Shown here piece by piece: positions 34,387 to 45,861 of a stretch of DNA of 64,000 nt. Source of the stretch: Plotosus lineatus (Eukaryota > Chordata > Actinopteri > Siluriformes > Plotosidae); assembly GCA_024760905.1 (NCBI GenBank), contig CM045729.1:10260080-10324079 (forward strand), read 5' to 3'. The position numbers and the translations under genes are program-made. Below the pieces are notes generated by a model that saw nothing but the letters and a program-made list of their open reading frames with translations, ran no database searches and was not told where the DNA came from. Position 1 is the stretch's first letter. Each line of letters begins with the position of its first letter.

Positions 34387-36102
34387 TCACAAGGTCCAGG
34401 AAATGACCTGGATGGCGGTGGCTGCTGCGTTCTTTATGATGGAGGCTGGGTGGTTGAGGCGCGCCTCCAGCTGAGGCAGATTGTGGATTAGTCGTGTAAA
34501 GGCGTTTGGGGCATGAGCCAGACAGGTGAGTGCACGGAAAGCATTAGCACTCGATGCTATGTCCTCGCTATCCACCAAACGCAGCAGAGGAGGAATAGCA
34601 CCGGCTTCCAGAGCCTGATATTTACCTGCACAACATGTACACAGGAAATGATCAAACAGGTCTCTTCCAACTCAGAGACATGAAAGAGACCTTCTGTGTG
34701 TGTGTATGTGTGTGTGTGTGTGTGTGTGGACCTCGGGTAATGACTGATGTACATCAGGGTTCCTGCAGCGTTGGCTCTGACCACTTTGTCTTCATCAGAG
34801 AGTAGCTTTACCAACACGGGGACAACGTTCTCCTCGCACACCTTCACCTTCCCCTCAGTGGGGACACTGAACGAGGAACAATTGTTTCAAGAGGATGAGA
34901 AGAAGACGGTTTTAAAAGGGAGTAAAATAAAGGAGTGGAGAGATGGATGAGAAGTGGAGGAGAAGAAGAGGATAAAAGAAAAGAGAGATGAAAAAGAAAG
35001 ACAGAGAGAGACAGTGAGAGTGCGAAAGAGTTTACATGTGTGAGCGAGTGAGAGAAAGACACAGATACAGCGAAAGATGTATATAAAGAAAGAAAGACAG
35101 AGCAATACAAAAAGAAAGAGAAAGTGTGTGTGTGTGTATTTGAAAGTGAGAAAGACACGGAGATACAGCGAAAGATGTATATAAAGAAAAAGACAGGAAT
35201 ACAGAGAGAGAGAGAGTGTATTTGAAAGAGAGTGAGAGACAGAAGGAGAGAGCAAGAGAGAGTCTGAGAAATAGAGAGAGAGAGAGAAAGAGCGTGCAGG
35301 AGAGGTGAAGGAGAACGAGCTAGAAAGAGCGAGTGTGTATGAGAGAAAGACAGGGAGGGACAGTGCAAAAGAAGATATAGAGACAGTGTGAAAGAGGGAA
35401 GGAGGCAGAGAGAAAGAGTGCATGCGCATGTGTAAAGGAAAGAGAGAGTGCAGGAGTCAGAGAGAGAGAGAGGGAGAGGGGGGAGGAGAGAGAGAGAGAG
35501 AGAGAGAGCACTCGAAACAGAGGTGTGTCAGTGGTGGGTGGAGCTCACCTGACAACCATGATAGCAGAGGAGGCAGCGCGGCGGATGGGTGTAGACAGGT
35601 GCTGTAGCTGCCTCTTCAGGATCGGCACAACGTCGCTGGCCAGCGCGGTACGAGCGTCCTGTCTGACACAGGAGCGCAGCGTATACAGGATAAGCTCCCT
35701 GATGTCCTTGTACTCCGTCGGGATCTTCATCACAAGCTTCGGCACCAGACCAAGAGACACCATACACTCCACAGCCGTCGGAATCTCCGACATCATCTTT
35801 AACACACGGTGCACATTCGCATGGCAGGCGATCTCCGGCTCATCCAGAAGCTCTAGCAGAGGCTTGAGGGCATTGCACCGTAGAACCGCATCCCTGCACA
35901 CGGATATCTCAGATAAACACTGGAAATGGTTCCCCGTGACTCATCGCAGTGTCTCCATGTCTCAAGTGCGTTAATGATAAGATGTTTGGAGCGACTCACC
36001 TCCCCACGCTATGTCTCACCAGCTGATGAAGCACTTCAGTTGTTTTAGTCCTCACCAAGATGTCGTCGTCCTTCAACAACACCGTCAGTCTTTCTAAACA
36101 AC
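34387..36102 (-). pseudogene. rsph14: rsph14 (radial spoke head 14), 3' exons, unit 2 copy
   Basis: Four exons with GT-AG sites on the minus strand: 36000-36102, 35549-35893, 34732-34866, 34387-34625 (stop TGA at 34389-34387). Together they encode armadillo-type repeats matching RSPH14/RTDR1, for example [32 protein letters not shown] and GKYQALEAGAI. RSPH14 is a radial-spoke protein of motile cilia and sperm flagella. Exons for the N-terminal part are not found upstream in the unit. Compared with unit 3, exon 34732-34866 lacks 2 bp near 34746, which shifts the frame before the last exon. The other three exons are open. Likely a duplicated gene fragment, not a working gene. Confidence 0.85.
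34870..35520. repeat. Purine-rich (GA)n tract in rsph14 intron
   Basis: About 650 bases that are almost purely purine on the plus strand (GAGA, GAAAGA repeats with a few TGTG islands), densest at 35455-35512. Conserved in unit 3 (59180-59740). ORFs of Ser-Leu-Phe on the minus strand are artefacts. Confidence 0.85.
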
Positions 36103-36154
36103 CTGAAAACCATCCAAGGAAGAAATCAACGCAAGGTCACACCTCGTCAATTCT

Positions 36155-36245
36155 GTAAGGCATTTGGCAGACACCCTTATCCACAGCAACATACAACTGA
36201 GGGTTAAGGGCCTTGCTCAAGGGTCTTGCTCAAGGGCCTTGCCTA
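36155..36245 (-). repeat. tRNA-derived SINE fragment (family D)
   Basis: Contains the 3' phrase 'gcatttggcagacacccttatc' region in reverse, typical of fish V-SINE-like elements, and a partly duplicated 'ttgagcaaggcc'. A longer copy lies at the matching place in unit 3 (60365-60535). Confidence 0.6.
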
Positions 36246-36765
36246 AATGGGTTATCAAAGGCCGGCCATGTCTCTGACTGTCTCTGGATTTTCATGTAAA
36301 GGAACCATTGGTTCGTGACTATTAACCCAGAGACCGCAAGTTTGAATTCAGGTTAATCCACAGCCACCTGTGACAGCCACCTGTGACAGACTGGCTGAGC
36401 TCTCATCGGAGGGAGGGACAGCATACACTCACTTCACTGTTACTCACAGCGATCTCCAGCCAATCGGAGGCGTCTGTGAACTCATTCATTAGAGGGGTCG
36501 AATAGCACTTTCCCTCCGAGTGTGTTGGACCACAACTGAAATACTCAGCGCAACAGTTCAAACAGAGGCAGGTGGTTAGCATTGTATAACACGGAGGGGG
36601 TGTGCGCATGCTTTCACCCCTCCCTGGTCGATGATGGTCTTGTTATAGGGAAGGCAATACCTGACGGGTGGGAATTGGATACGAATAAATTAGGGAGCAA
36701 AATGGGGGTGAAATCAAAATAGGATCATCACTGACATTCGCTAAAAGTATGTTCCTCATTCCTTC
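36246..36765. other. Unit 2 intergenic with SINE A body fragment
   Basis: 36246-36315 keeps the SINE A phrase 'ttatcaaaggccggccatgt'. The remaining part to 36765 is unique to the duplicated unit, with no gene recognised. Confidence 0.45.
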
Positions 36766-37350
36766 ATTTTCTAAGCAGCTTAACAGTAATAAGGGCAACA
36801 GAGAGGCTGGCCACCACAGGGCCAACACACACACCTCGGGGTAATTTGGAACCGCCAATTAGCCAACTGTGCATATTTTTGGAAAGCGGAAAGACACTGG
36901 ACAACCTGGAAGAAACCCATGCAAGCATGGGAAGAACATTCAAACACCACGCAGAAACGCCCCGAGCCCAAGAGGCAAACCCAGGACATTCTTGCTGTGA
37001 AGTGGACATGCTGACCACTGCCGTGCCGCCTATTTTAGTCTTAAGTTGCTGAATCCTATTCGGGTTGCGGATAGATCTCAGCGCACACTTGGCCAAGATC
37101 GGGTACACCCTGAATAGCTCACCAGACCATCACAGAGCCAACAGATACACAAGCACTGACACGCTCACACCCCTGGGCAATCTGGAACAGAGAGTTAGCC
37201 TAATGTGCATGTCTTTGGACTTTGGGAGAAAACCAGAGTACCCAGAGGAAACCCACACAAGCACAGGAAGTCCAAACTCCTCAAAGTCTCGGGACTTGAA
37301 CCCCAGGACCTTCTGGCTTTGAGACAGATGTGCTGATCATTATGCCGTCA
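36766..37350 (-). repeat. Two adjoining SINE family B relics
   Basis: 36766-37030 and 37045-37350 each show the reverse complement of the family B body (cysteine-like head remnant with box B, 'catgttcttcc', 'gtttcctctgggtactctgg') and the 'ggttgcgg' tail. Both recur in unit 3 at 61130-61705. Confidence 0.65.
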
Positions 37351-37354
37351 CCTC

Positions 37355-38852
37355 CAGTCGTGTTCAGAATAATCGCAGTGTGATTAAAAAGTGAAAAAAG
37401 CTAAAATGCTGATAATCGCTTTTATTTCTCTCCATGCACACAAATGCATCGGGACCACGACACTTTCGATTCCAAATCAAAACATGAAGAAAAATACATC
37501 AAAATTGTGTTTATTCCTTGAAGGAAACTGAAGAAGTGAAAATAAGACTGTTAAAAAATATCAGTGTCTGTTTCTTCTCTACAAACTCAAACCTTCAGTG
37601 TATAAACTGAAAAATGGTTTAAGATTTTTTTGAATCTCTGAACTAATATTAATTTGTATAAACAGTTTCTGAGCACTGCTGCACATCTGGGTTGTGGAGT
37701 CACCAACTTCTGTTACCTGTGAGCAGGTGTTCCAGCCCAGGATGATCAGACCACATTCTTCTGGATTTCTTGGTTTTGCCTCAGAAGCTGCAGTTCTGAT
37801 GTCAACCCACAAGGTTTATATTGGATGAAGGTCTGGGGTTCATACAGCATCAATCTTGTTGCTCTGGATCCGAGATGTTTCCGTTTACTGGTGTGTTTGG
37901 GGTCATTGTCTTGTTGGAACCCATTTCAAGAGCATTTCCTGTTCACCATGAGGCAGTACGACCTCTTCAGGTGTTCTGATGGATTTAAACTGATCCATGA
38001 TCCCTGGGATGTGATAAATAGGCCCGACACCGTAGTATGAGAAACATCCCCATATCACGGTGCTGGTGCCACCAGGCTTCACTGTCCTCATAGTGTACTG
38101 TGGCTTGAATTCAGTGCTTGGTGTCATCTAGGGGCCACTAGGACCAAAAAGAATAATCTTACTTTCATCAGTCCACAGAATGTCACTCCGGTTCTCTTTA
38201 TTCCAGTCAATGTGCTCTTTGGTGAATTGGAACCTCTTCACGTCTTTTTTTCAGCAGTGGGACGTTGCGGGGCTTCCTGCCGATAGCTGGACTTCACAGA
38301 GGCGTCTTCTAACTGTAACAGGACCACAGGTCATTTTAGACCTTCTCTGATCTTCCTGGAGCTGATTGGTCACTGAGTCGTTGCCATTTTAGTTCTTTTA
38401 TCCATTCAAATGGTTTTTCTTCCACATCTTTCAGGGTTTGGTGCCATTTTAAATAATTTGGATCACTTTATCTGAGCAGCCAATCATTCTCTGCTCTTTA
38501 AGTTTTCCTCTCTCCAATCAACTTTTTAATCAAGGTCCGCTGTTCTTCTGAACAATGTCTTATGAACAATGTCGGGAAAGATTAATTTTGCTCAGAATTT
38601 CTGAGAGAAATGTTTATAACCAGCAGGTACATTTCCCGCCTTCCGTCCTTAAATAATGACAATGATTGGCTCCTGTTTTTTAAAGAATGAATGACATCAC
38701 CGATTGAACTCCATACTGATATTATTTTGAACACGCCCCTTTCAATTAGTGATTCAATTACACATAATCAGCAGCATGCGGGTCAGGACTGTTGGCTCTG
38801 TTGGATTCTATTACTCTACTACACCTGACTGATATTATTTTGAACACGACTG
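37355..38852 (-). mobile_element. Tc1-like DNA transposon, full length but dead (unit 2)
   Basis: 1498 bp with matching ends: CAGTCGTGTTCAGAATAAT at the left and the reverse complement of CAGTCGTGTTCAAAATAAT at the right. An extra internal copy of the end motif lies at about 38717-38736, an IR/DR-type arrangement. On the minus strand it encodes Tc1 transposase debris with words DWNKENRSDILWTDESKI-like, VIWGCFSYYGVGPIYHIPG and DNDPKHTSK across frames, with many stops. The same copy lies at 61711-63203. Confidence 0.85.
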
Positions 38853-39241
38853 TAGTTCATTACGAAGAAACTCTTCTGAATGATGTCACAGCTTTATGTT
38901 TGTCTGTTATAACGCACTGACACTGGAGACTCCTTACATTATTCGGAAGAAAAGTAGATATTCCATTCCAGAGACTCCTTCCATTATTCGGCACCAGAAA
39001 AGTAGATATTGATGCTCGATTGTTTTCTAAGACACCTGCTAAAGTAGAAAGAGCTGCATTGAGCTGCATTCTCATTTTCAGTGTCGTGTGAAAAGAGTGT
39101 GGGGACATGCAATGCAATCACTGGGGTGCGTCTGCACAATTTAAATAAAGAGGGGAAAAAACAGAGAGAAATGACATGCAATGTAATAACATCCTGTTCT
39201 ATTTTTATATTAAAACTAATTAAAATACATTACTGATCACA

Positions 39242-39425
39242 GGGCAGTGGAAGCTGGTGGTAATTTGCTGGATCACTGATCCCAAGGTTGGGGGTTCAAG
39301 CCCCACTCGCCACGGGTTGTCACTGTCCCCCCAGTGCAGCGAACTGGGTTATCAAAGGTCGACCATGTCTCTCACTGTCTCTGGTGAGAGGTTCATGTGA
39401 AAGAACCATTGCTGACTTTTAATCA
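39242..39425 (+). repeat. SINE family A, 5' half
   Basis: Counterpart of 16712-16898 in unit 1 and 63594-63780 in unit 3. Confidence 0.75.
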
Positions 39426-39639
39426 TTTTAATCCACATATTACACAGGCATCATCTACTGGTCTTTTTTCTTCCGTCAACGCCCAGCGTGTCCTCAGATT
39501 CCTGTTTTTGGCGAATAGCACGTCAGTAAGAGTACCTGATGTGAAATTACTAAAACCAGTTGAGATACTTTTGTGCTCACCATGCTGGGAAACAGTGATG
39601 ATTGGACAACTTTCAGTCTGCAGACTTTATAAGTCGCTT

Positions 39640-39915
39640 TAGCCGAATTAAGGTTGCGGGGAGGCTGACGCCCATCTCAGCCAACTCAGGGCGAACCATT
39701 CGTCAAAACATCACAGAACATTTTGGAATCACGAATCAGCCAACTGTGCATGTTTTTGGACTGTGGGAGGAAACCGGAGTAACTAGAGGAAACCAAGCAC
39801 AGGAACAACATGCAAACTCCACACAGAAACACCGATGTTGTTCCCGGGAATCAAACCCAGGGCCTTCCTGCTGTGAGGTGGATATATTAATCACTGCACC
39901 ACCATGCTGCCCGCC
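39640..39915 (-). repeat. SINE family B copy
   Basis: Counterpart of 17105-17395; followed by an ATT/TTG simple run (39917-39965). Confidence 0.7.
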
Positions 39916-39965
39916 CAAATTATTATTATTATTATTATTATTATTGTTGTTGTGATTGTTGTTGT

Positions 39966-40838
39966 TTATTTATTCTTGTTCATTTTATTTTTGATTGCAT
40001 TAAACAGTCTATTAAACAGTCTTATTTATTTATTCTTTTTTATTTTGTTTGCTTTAAACAGTGTCTGAGATCAATAAGTTTAAAACACTGACTCATTTTC
40101 CAAGCCACTTAATAATGTAGAGAGGCAATGTTCACAGGGAGGCTGGAGCCTATCTCAGCCGACACTAAGCGGGGTACCCAAGTCCATCACAGAGAGAAGC
40201 TGAAACTTCAAAGTCAGAAATGTAAACTTGGCTCCATCTTCTGTATGATTTGAAACACTGCAAGTATTTTGACATTTTTTCGGTTCATATTTTGGAGGAG
40301 ATGGTGTGTGTGTGTGTGTGTGTGTGTGTGTACATGTTGAAAGACTGAATTTCTCAGTTTCTCAACTTTCTCAATTTCTGAACCACTCACTCCTACACTT
40401 GGTGAAGGTGAAGCTCACCATGAACATTTTGCAATGTAAAATCCAATCGATGATTCCTGTGTAATTTTTTATCATTTTAATTCCATCCTGTAGTTTATTT
40501 GTTTGTGGAAGACCTGAAAACCAAGGTTGTGGAAAAAGTCTGCTGGAGTCATTTTACTTTAATATCACATGATTTTAATTTAACAAATCTTTATTTCAAC
40601 AGAACATTTCTTGATTTTATATTATTTTGAGAACTCTGAATAAAATTCTGTCAATATTTCCAGTTTTTATTTTATTTTGATTTCACAGACGAAGTGAGAT
40701 GGAATGACGTCATAAAACTTCAAAAACGTTTCACAATGAAGTGTTCAGTGCTTTTGAAAAACAAACATTCACAAAGAATAAACTTTTAATCTTCAATATT
40801 TCATTCACACAAAACCAGCTCCGACTGATCTGATTCGC
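39966..40838. other. Non-coding 3' flank of the intact TRIM gene
   Basis: Contains a (TG)n run at 40303-40331, a family B tail fragment near 40130-40200 and AT-rich sequence shared with unit 1. It may include the TRIM 3' UTR. On the minus strand downstream of the stop an AATAAA-like signal is possible near 40770-40785, but it was not settled. Confidence 0.5.
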
Positions 40839-43800
40839 TTACAGAGACTGAAGTGGGCGGAGCTTCAGAGAAGATTCTTCACCATCAACACAGAGGAATG
40901 GCAGTAATGCATCAGTGAATGTGTGTGTGAAAGTGTGGCTGCGTTTGTTAGTAAGCGGGTCGGAGAAGGACAGTTTTCCTCTGTCCCAGTCCAACTGGAC
41001 TCTGATCCTCTGGAGTTTCTGTGATACTGAGACGGGAGTCTCTGGCTGTGGTGAAGAACCTGCTGCATATTCACCACCATAATACACCACATACCAGATT
41101 CCACTGCTGGAGAACACCCACCCCTTCCTCTGAGCAGATTCTCTCATCACACCCACAACCCACCATGTACAGTCTCCAACATCAACATCCCAGCAGTGAG
41201 TCCCTGAGTTAAAACCCTCAGAGCCCAGAATACAGAAATCATAATTATTAAATCTCTCTGGATTATCAGGAAGTTTCTGTTTCTCTTTCCTGAATCTCAC
41301 ACTGGTCAGATCATCAGATACAATGAGGTTAGGATGAGCAGTGTTGGGGTTCAGAGTTACAGGTACTGAAAACACACACACACACACACACAAATAAGAG
41401 AAAATAGAAACTCTGTAAGAAACTCTGAAGCTTGAAGTCTCTGCTGCGCTCCGTTGGTTCCTCGGTGTCTCTGCTCAATACAAACACTGAACGGAGAAAG
41501 TTTTTCTTGACTGAATGAGCCACAGTCTGATCTTCAACTTTCAAAATAAACTGTCGACTGCATCCCCGAGGAACCGAATTAAACACGAACACTTTTATCA
41601 TAATAATATGATAATCATAGATAATCATAATAATAAGGGGCAGTGGTGGTCTAGTGGTATAGGGCGCTGGATCGCTGATCCAAAGGTTGGGAGTTCGAGT
41701 CCCACTCTCCACAAGGTTGTCACTGTCCCCTCCAGTGCGGCTAACTGGGTTATCAAAGGCGGGCCATGTCTCTCACTGTCTATGGTGAGATGCATGTAAA
41801 AGAACCATTGCTGACTTTCGTAAAGAGTAGCTGCAAAGTCGTCAGCGTGTTTCTGTCCCTTGCTAAAAGGGTTGTGACAGGAAGGTCATCCGACGTAAAA
41901 ACCTCTGCCAAATCAAACGTGCGAATCAGATGATTCGCTGTGGCGACTCCCGAGGAAAAGGGGAAAAAGCCGAAAGGAAGACAGACTTTTATCATAATAA
42001 TAATAATAATATCACACAAATTCTCCCACTTTTTGAAATATAAAAAGTTTTACTGCTTCGAGACCACCTCACTGCTGATGCTGCTGCCCCTGCGACCTGA
42101 ACCCGGATGAAGCAGATGATGATGATTATGATAACAATACATACATTTTTTTCCACAAGAGAGCGTTGAGAGATTTCCTTTCGGCTTTTTCCCTTTCTCA
42201 GGGGTCGCAACAGCCAATGATTCGCATGTTTGATTTGGTTCATAGGTTTTTACGTCGGATGCCCTTCCTGACACAACTCTTTTGCAAGGGACAGAAACAC
42301 GCTGACGGCTTTGCAGCTCCTCTTTACGAAAATCATCGATGGTTCGTTGACAAGAACCTCTCACCATAGACAGTCAGAGACATGGCCGGCATTTGATAAT
42401 TCAGTTACTGCACTGGGGACATTTTTACACCTTTCTTCTTCTTCTTCTTTTACTTTCGGCTGCTCCCTTCAGGGGTCGCCACAGCAAATCATCCGCCTCC
42501 ACTTCACCCTGTCCTCCGCATCTTCTTTTCTGACTCCAACGACCTTCATGTCTTCCTTCACCACATCCATAAAACTCTTCTTTGGTCTTCCTCGAGGCCT
42601 TCTGCCTGGTAGTTCAATCCTCAGCATCCTACTGCCAATATACTCACTATCCCTCCTCTGTACATGTCCAAACCATCTCAATCTAGCCTCTCTGACTTTG
42701 TCTCCAAAACATCTTACGTGGGCTGTCCCTCTGATATACTCATTTCTGATCCTATCCATCCTCGTTACTCCCAGAGAGAACCTCAACATTTTCATCTCCG
42801 CTACCTCCAGCTCTGCCTCCTGCCTTTTCCTCAGCGCCACTGTTTCTAAGCCATACAACATCGCTGGCCTCACAACCGTCTTGTACACTTTTCCCTTCAT
42901 TCTTGCTGACACTCTCCTATCGCACATCACACCGGACACTTTTCTCCAACCATTCCAGCCTGCCTGCACACGCTTCTTCACCTCTTTTCCACACTCTCCA
43001 TTGCTCTGGATTGTTGAGCCAAAGTACTTAAAATCCTCCACCTTCGTTATCTCTGCTCCCTGTAACATCACCGTTCCTCCTGGGTCCGTCTCATTTACAC
43101 ACATGTATTCTGATTTTCTGAGGCTAACCTTCATTCCTCTCCTTCCCAGGGCATACCTCCACCTCTCTAGATTTTCTTGCACTTGTTCTCTGCTCTCACT
43201 ACAGATCACAATGTCATCTGCAAACATCATAGTCCATGGAGATTCTTGTCTCACCTCGTCTGTCAGCCTGGCCATCACCATAGCAAACAAGAAGGGTCTC
43301 AGAGCTGACCCTTGATGCAGTCCCACCTCCACCTTGAATTCGTCGGTCACACCGACAGCACACCTCACCACTGTCTTACATCTCTCATACATGTCCTGCA
43401 CCACTCTAACATACTTCTCTGCCACTCCAGACTTCCTCATGCAATACCACAGTTCTTCTCTTGGCACCCTGTCATATGCTTTTTCCAGATCCACAAAGGC
43501 ACAATGTAGCTCCTTCTGACCTTCTCTGTACTTCTCTATTAACATCCTCAAAGCAAACATTGCATCTGTGGTGCTCTTTCTTGGCATGAAACCAAACTGT
43601 TGTTCACAAATGCTGACCTCTGCCCTTAGTTTAGCTTCCACTATTCTTTCCCATAACTTCATCGTATGGCTCATCAACTTTATCCCTCTGTAGTTGCTGC
43701 AACTCTGCATGTCTCCCTTGTTCTTAAAAATGGGCACCAGCACACTTCTCCTCCACTCCTCCGGCATCTGCTCACTCTCTAGTACCTTGTTGAATGTTCT

Positions 43801-45816
43801 TGTCAGAAAATCTACTGCGACCTCTCCTAGACACTTCCATACCTCCACAGGTATATCATCAGGACCAACTGCCTTTCCATTCTTCATCCTCTTCAATGCC
43901 CTTCTCACTTCACCCTTACTGATCTTTGCTACATCCTGCTCCTCAATGGTCACCTCTTCTACTCTTTTTTCTCTCTCATTTTCCTCATTCATCAGCGCTT
44001 CAAAGTACTCTTTCCATCTTCCCAGCACACTTCTGTCATCAGTCAATACATTTCCCTCTCTGTCCTTTATCAATCTAACTTGCTGAACGTCCTTCCCATC
44101 TCTATTTCTCTGCTGTGCCAACCTGAAAAGATCATTTTCTCCCTCTTTACTATCCAATCTATCATACAAGTCATCATACGCCCTCTGTTTGGCCTTAGCC
44201 ACTGCTACTTTCGCCTTACGCTGTGTCTCCCTGTACTCCTGTTTACTCTCTTCGGTCCTCTCAATGTCCCACTTCTTCTTAGCTAATCTCTTCCTTTGTA
44301 CACACTCCTGCACTTCCTCATTCCACCACCAAGTCTCCTTATCTACTTTCCTTCCAGAGGACACACCAAGTACTCTCCTACCTGTGTCCCTGATCACATT
44401 TGCTGTGGTTGTCCAGTCATTTGGAAGCACTTCCTGGCCACCCAAAGCCTGTTTCAACTCCTCCTTGAAGACAACACGACACTTCCTTTTTTAGCTTCCA
44501 CCACTTTGTCTTCTGCTCTGCCTTTGCCTTTTTCACCTTTCTCACCATCAGAGTCATCCTGCACACCACCATCCTATGCTTTTTGGCAACACTCTCACCC
44601 ACTATGACTTTGCAGTCACTGACTTCCTTCAAATTACATCGCCTACACAAGATGTAGTCTACCTGTGTGCTCCTACCTCCGCTTTTATAAGTCACCCTAT
44701 GCTCCTGTTTCTTCTGGAAGAAAGTATTCACCACAGCCATTTCCATCCTTTTTGCAAAATCTATCAACATCTGTCCTTCTGCGCTTCTGTCCTGGATACC
44801 AAACCTGCCCATCACTTCCTCGTCCCCTCTGTTGCCTGCACCAACATGTCCATTGAAGTCTGCACCAATGACCGCTCTTTCACCTCTGGCGGTACTCTGC
44901 ATCACTTCATCTAAGTCACTCCAGAATCTCTCCTTCTCTTCTAGCTCACATCCTGCCTGTGGGGCATAACCACGAACAACATTGAGCATTACACCTTCAA
45001 TTTCTAACTTGAGACTCATCACTCTGTCTGACACTCTTTTCACTTTTAGAACATTCCTGACAAACTCCTCCTTCAAGATGACTCCTACTCCATTTCTCTT
45101 CCCATCCACACCGTGATAAAATAGCTGAAACCCTGCTCCTAAGCTTTTTGCTTTGCTACCTTTCCACCTGGTCTCCTGAACACACAGTATGTCCACCTTC
45201 CTCCTCTGCATCATGTCAGCGAGCTCTCTCCCTTTTCTTTGCCTAGTTCCAACATTCAAAGTCCCCACTCTCAGTCCTAGACTCATGCCTTTACTTTTCT
45301 CTCTCTGCCGACGGACACGCCTCCCACCTCTCCTTCTTCGACATCTTCGACCAACAGTAGTCCAATTTCCATCAGCACCCTGTTGATTGACAGCACTGAT
45401 GGCGGTCGTTGTTAACCCGGGCCTCGACCGATCCGGTATGGGGGTAGTACTTCTGATTTGCATCATAAATGTTTGGCATTGGTTTTACGTCGGATGCCCT
45501 TCCTGACACAACCCTCTGCATTTCTCCGGGCTTGGGTCCGGCATGAGGGGGAGAGACACTGGTTAGTGCCCCCACCCACCTCATGGCTGCATTTGGGGAC
45601 ATTTTTACACCAATTGATTGAAATAAAATAAGGAAAAAACACTTTGTTTCAGCTTCAAATAATTCGCAACAAAAACTTTGTTATTTGTTATATTTGTTCT
45701 AACTTTCGTTATTGAACGCACCACAGTGTACGCGAACCAAAGGATTTCAAAATAAAAGTTCAACTGGATGAAATGATGTTGCATGAAATGGAAACAGATT
45801 TATTATACGTAGAAGG

Positions 45817-45861
<45 letters not shown>

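Larger units (their letters stand above)
42432..45593 (-). mobile_element. RTE-type LINE, full length, in TRIM intron
   Basis: 3162 bp flanked by an 18-bp target duplication TGGGGACATTTTTACACC (42414-42431 and 45594-45611). The 3' end carries the tail 'ggcgacccctgaagggagca' and a (GAA)n run, the simple-repeat end typical of RTE LINEs. It encodes an APE-type endonuclease followed by reverse transcriptase without RNase H. Unit 1 has the uninterrupted target at 19417-19435, so the insertion postdates the duplication. It lies antisense to nothing: LINE and TRIM share the minus strand, so the LINE's poly(A)-like tail could affect TRIM splicing. Confidence 0.93.

Noticed and set aside
34844..35511. 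Ser/Leu/Phe-rich ORFs up to 180 codons on the minus strand
   Set aside because: They translate the purine-rich (GA)n intron tract; the same occurs at 59179-59777.
37579..38127. Small ORFs resembling a host gene
   Set aside because: They are fragments of a Tc1 transposase (MWVDIRTAA, VIWGCFSYYG words) between matching terminal repeats.
42311..43315. 334-codon plus-strand ORF
   Set aside because: Antisense shadow of the RTE reverse transcriptase; the same holds for 54809-55675 and the ORFs at 56054-57276.
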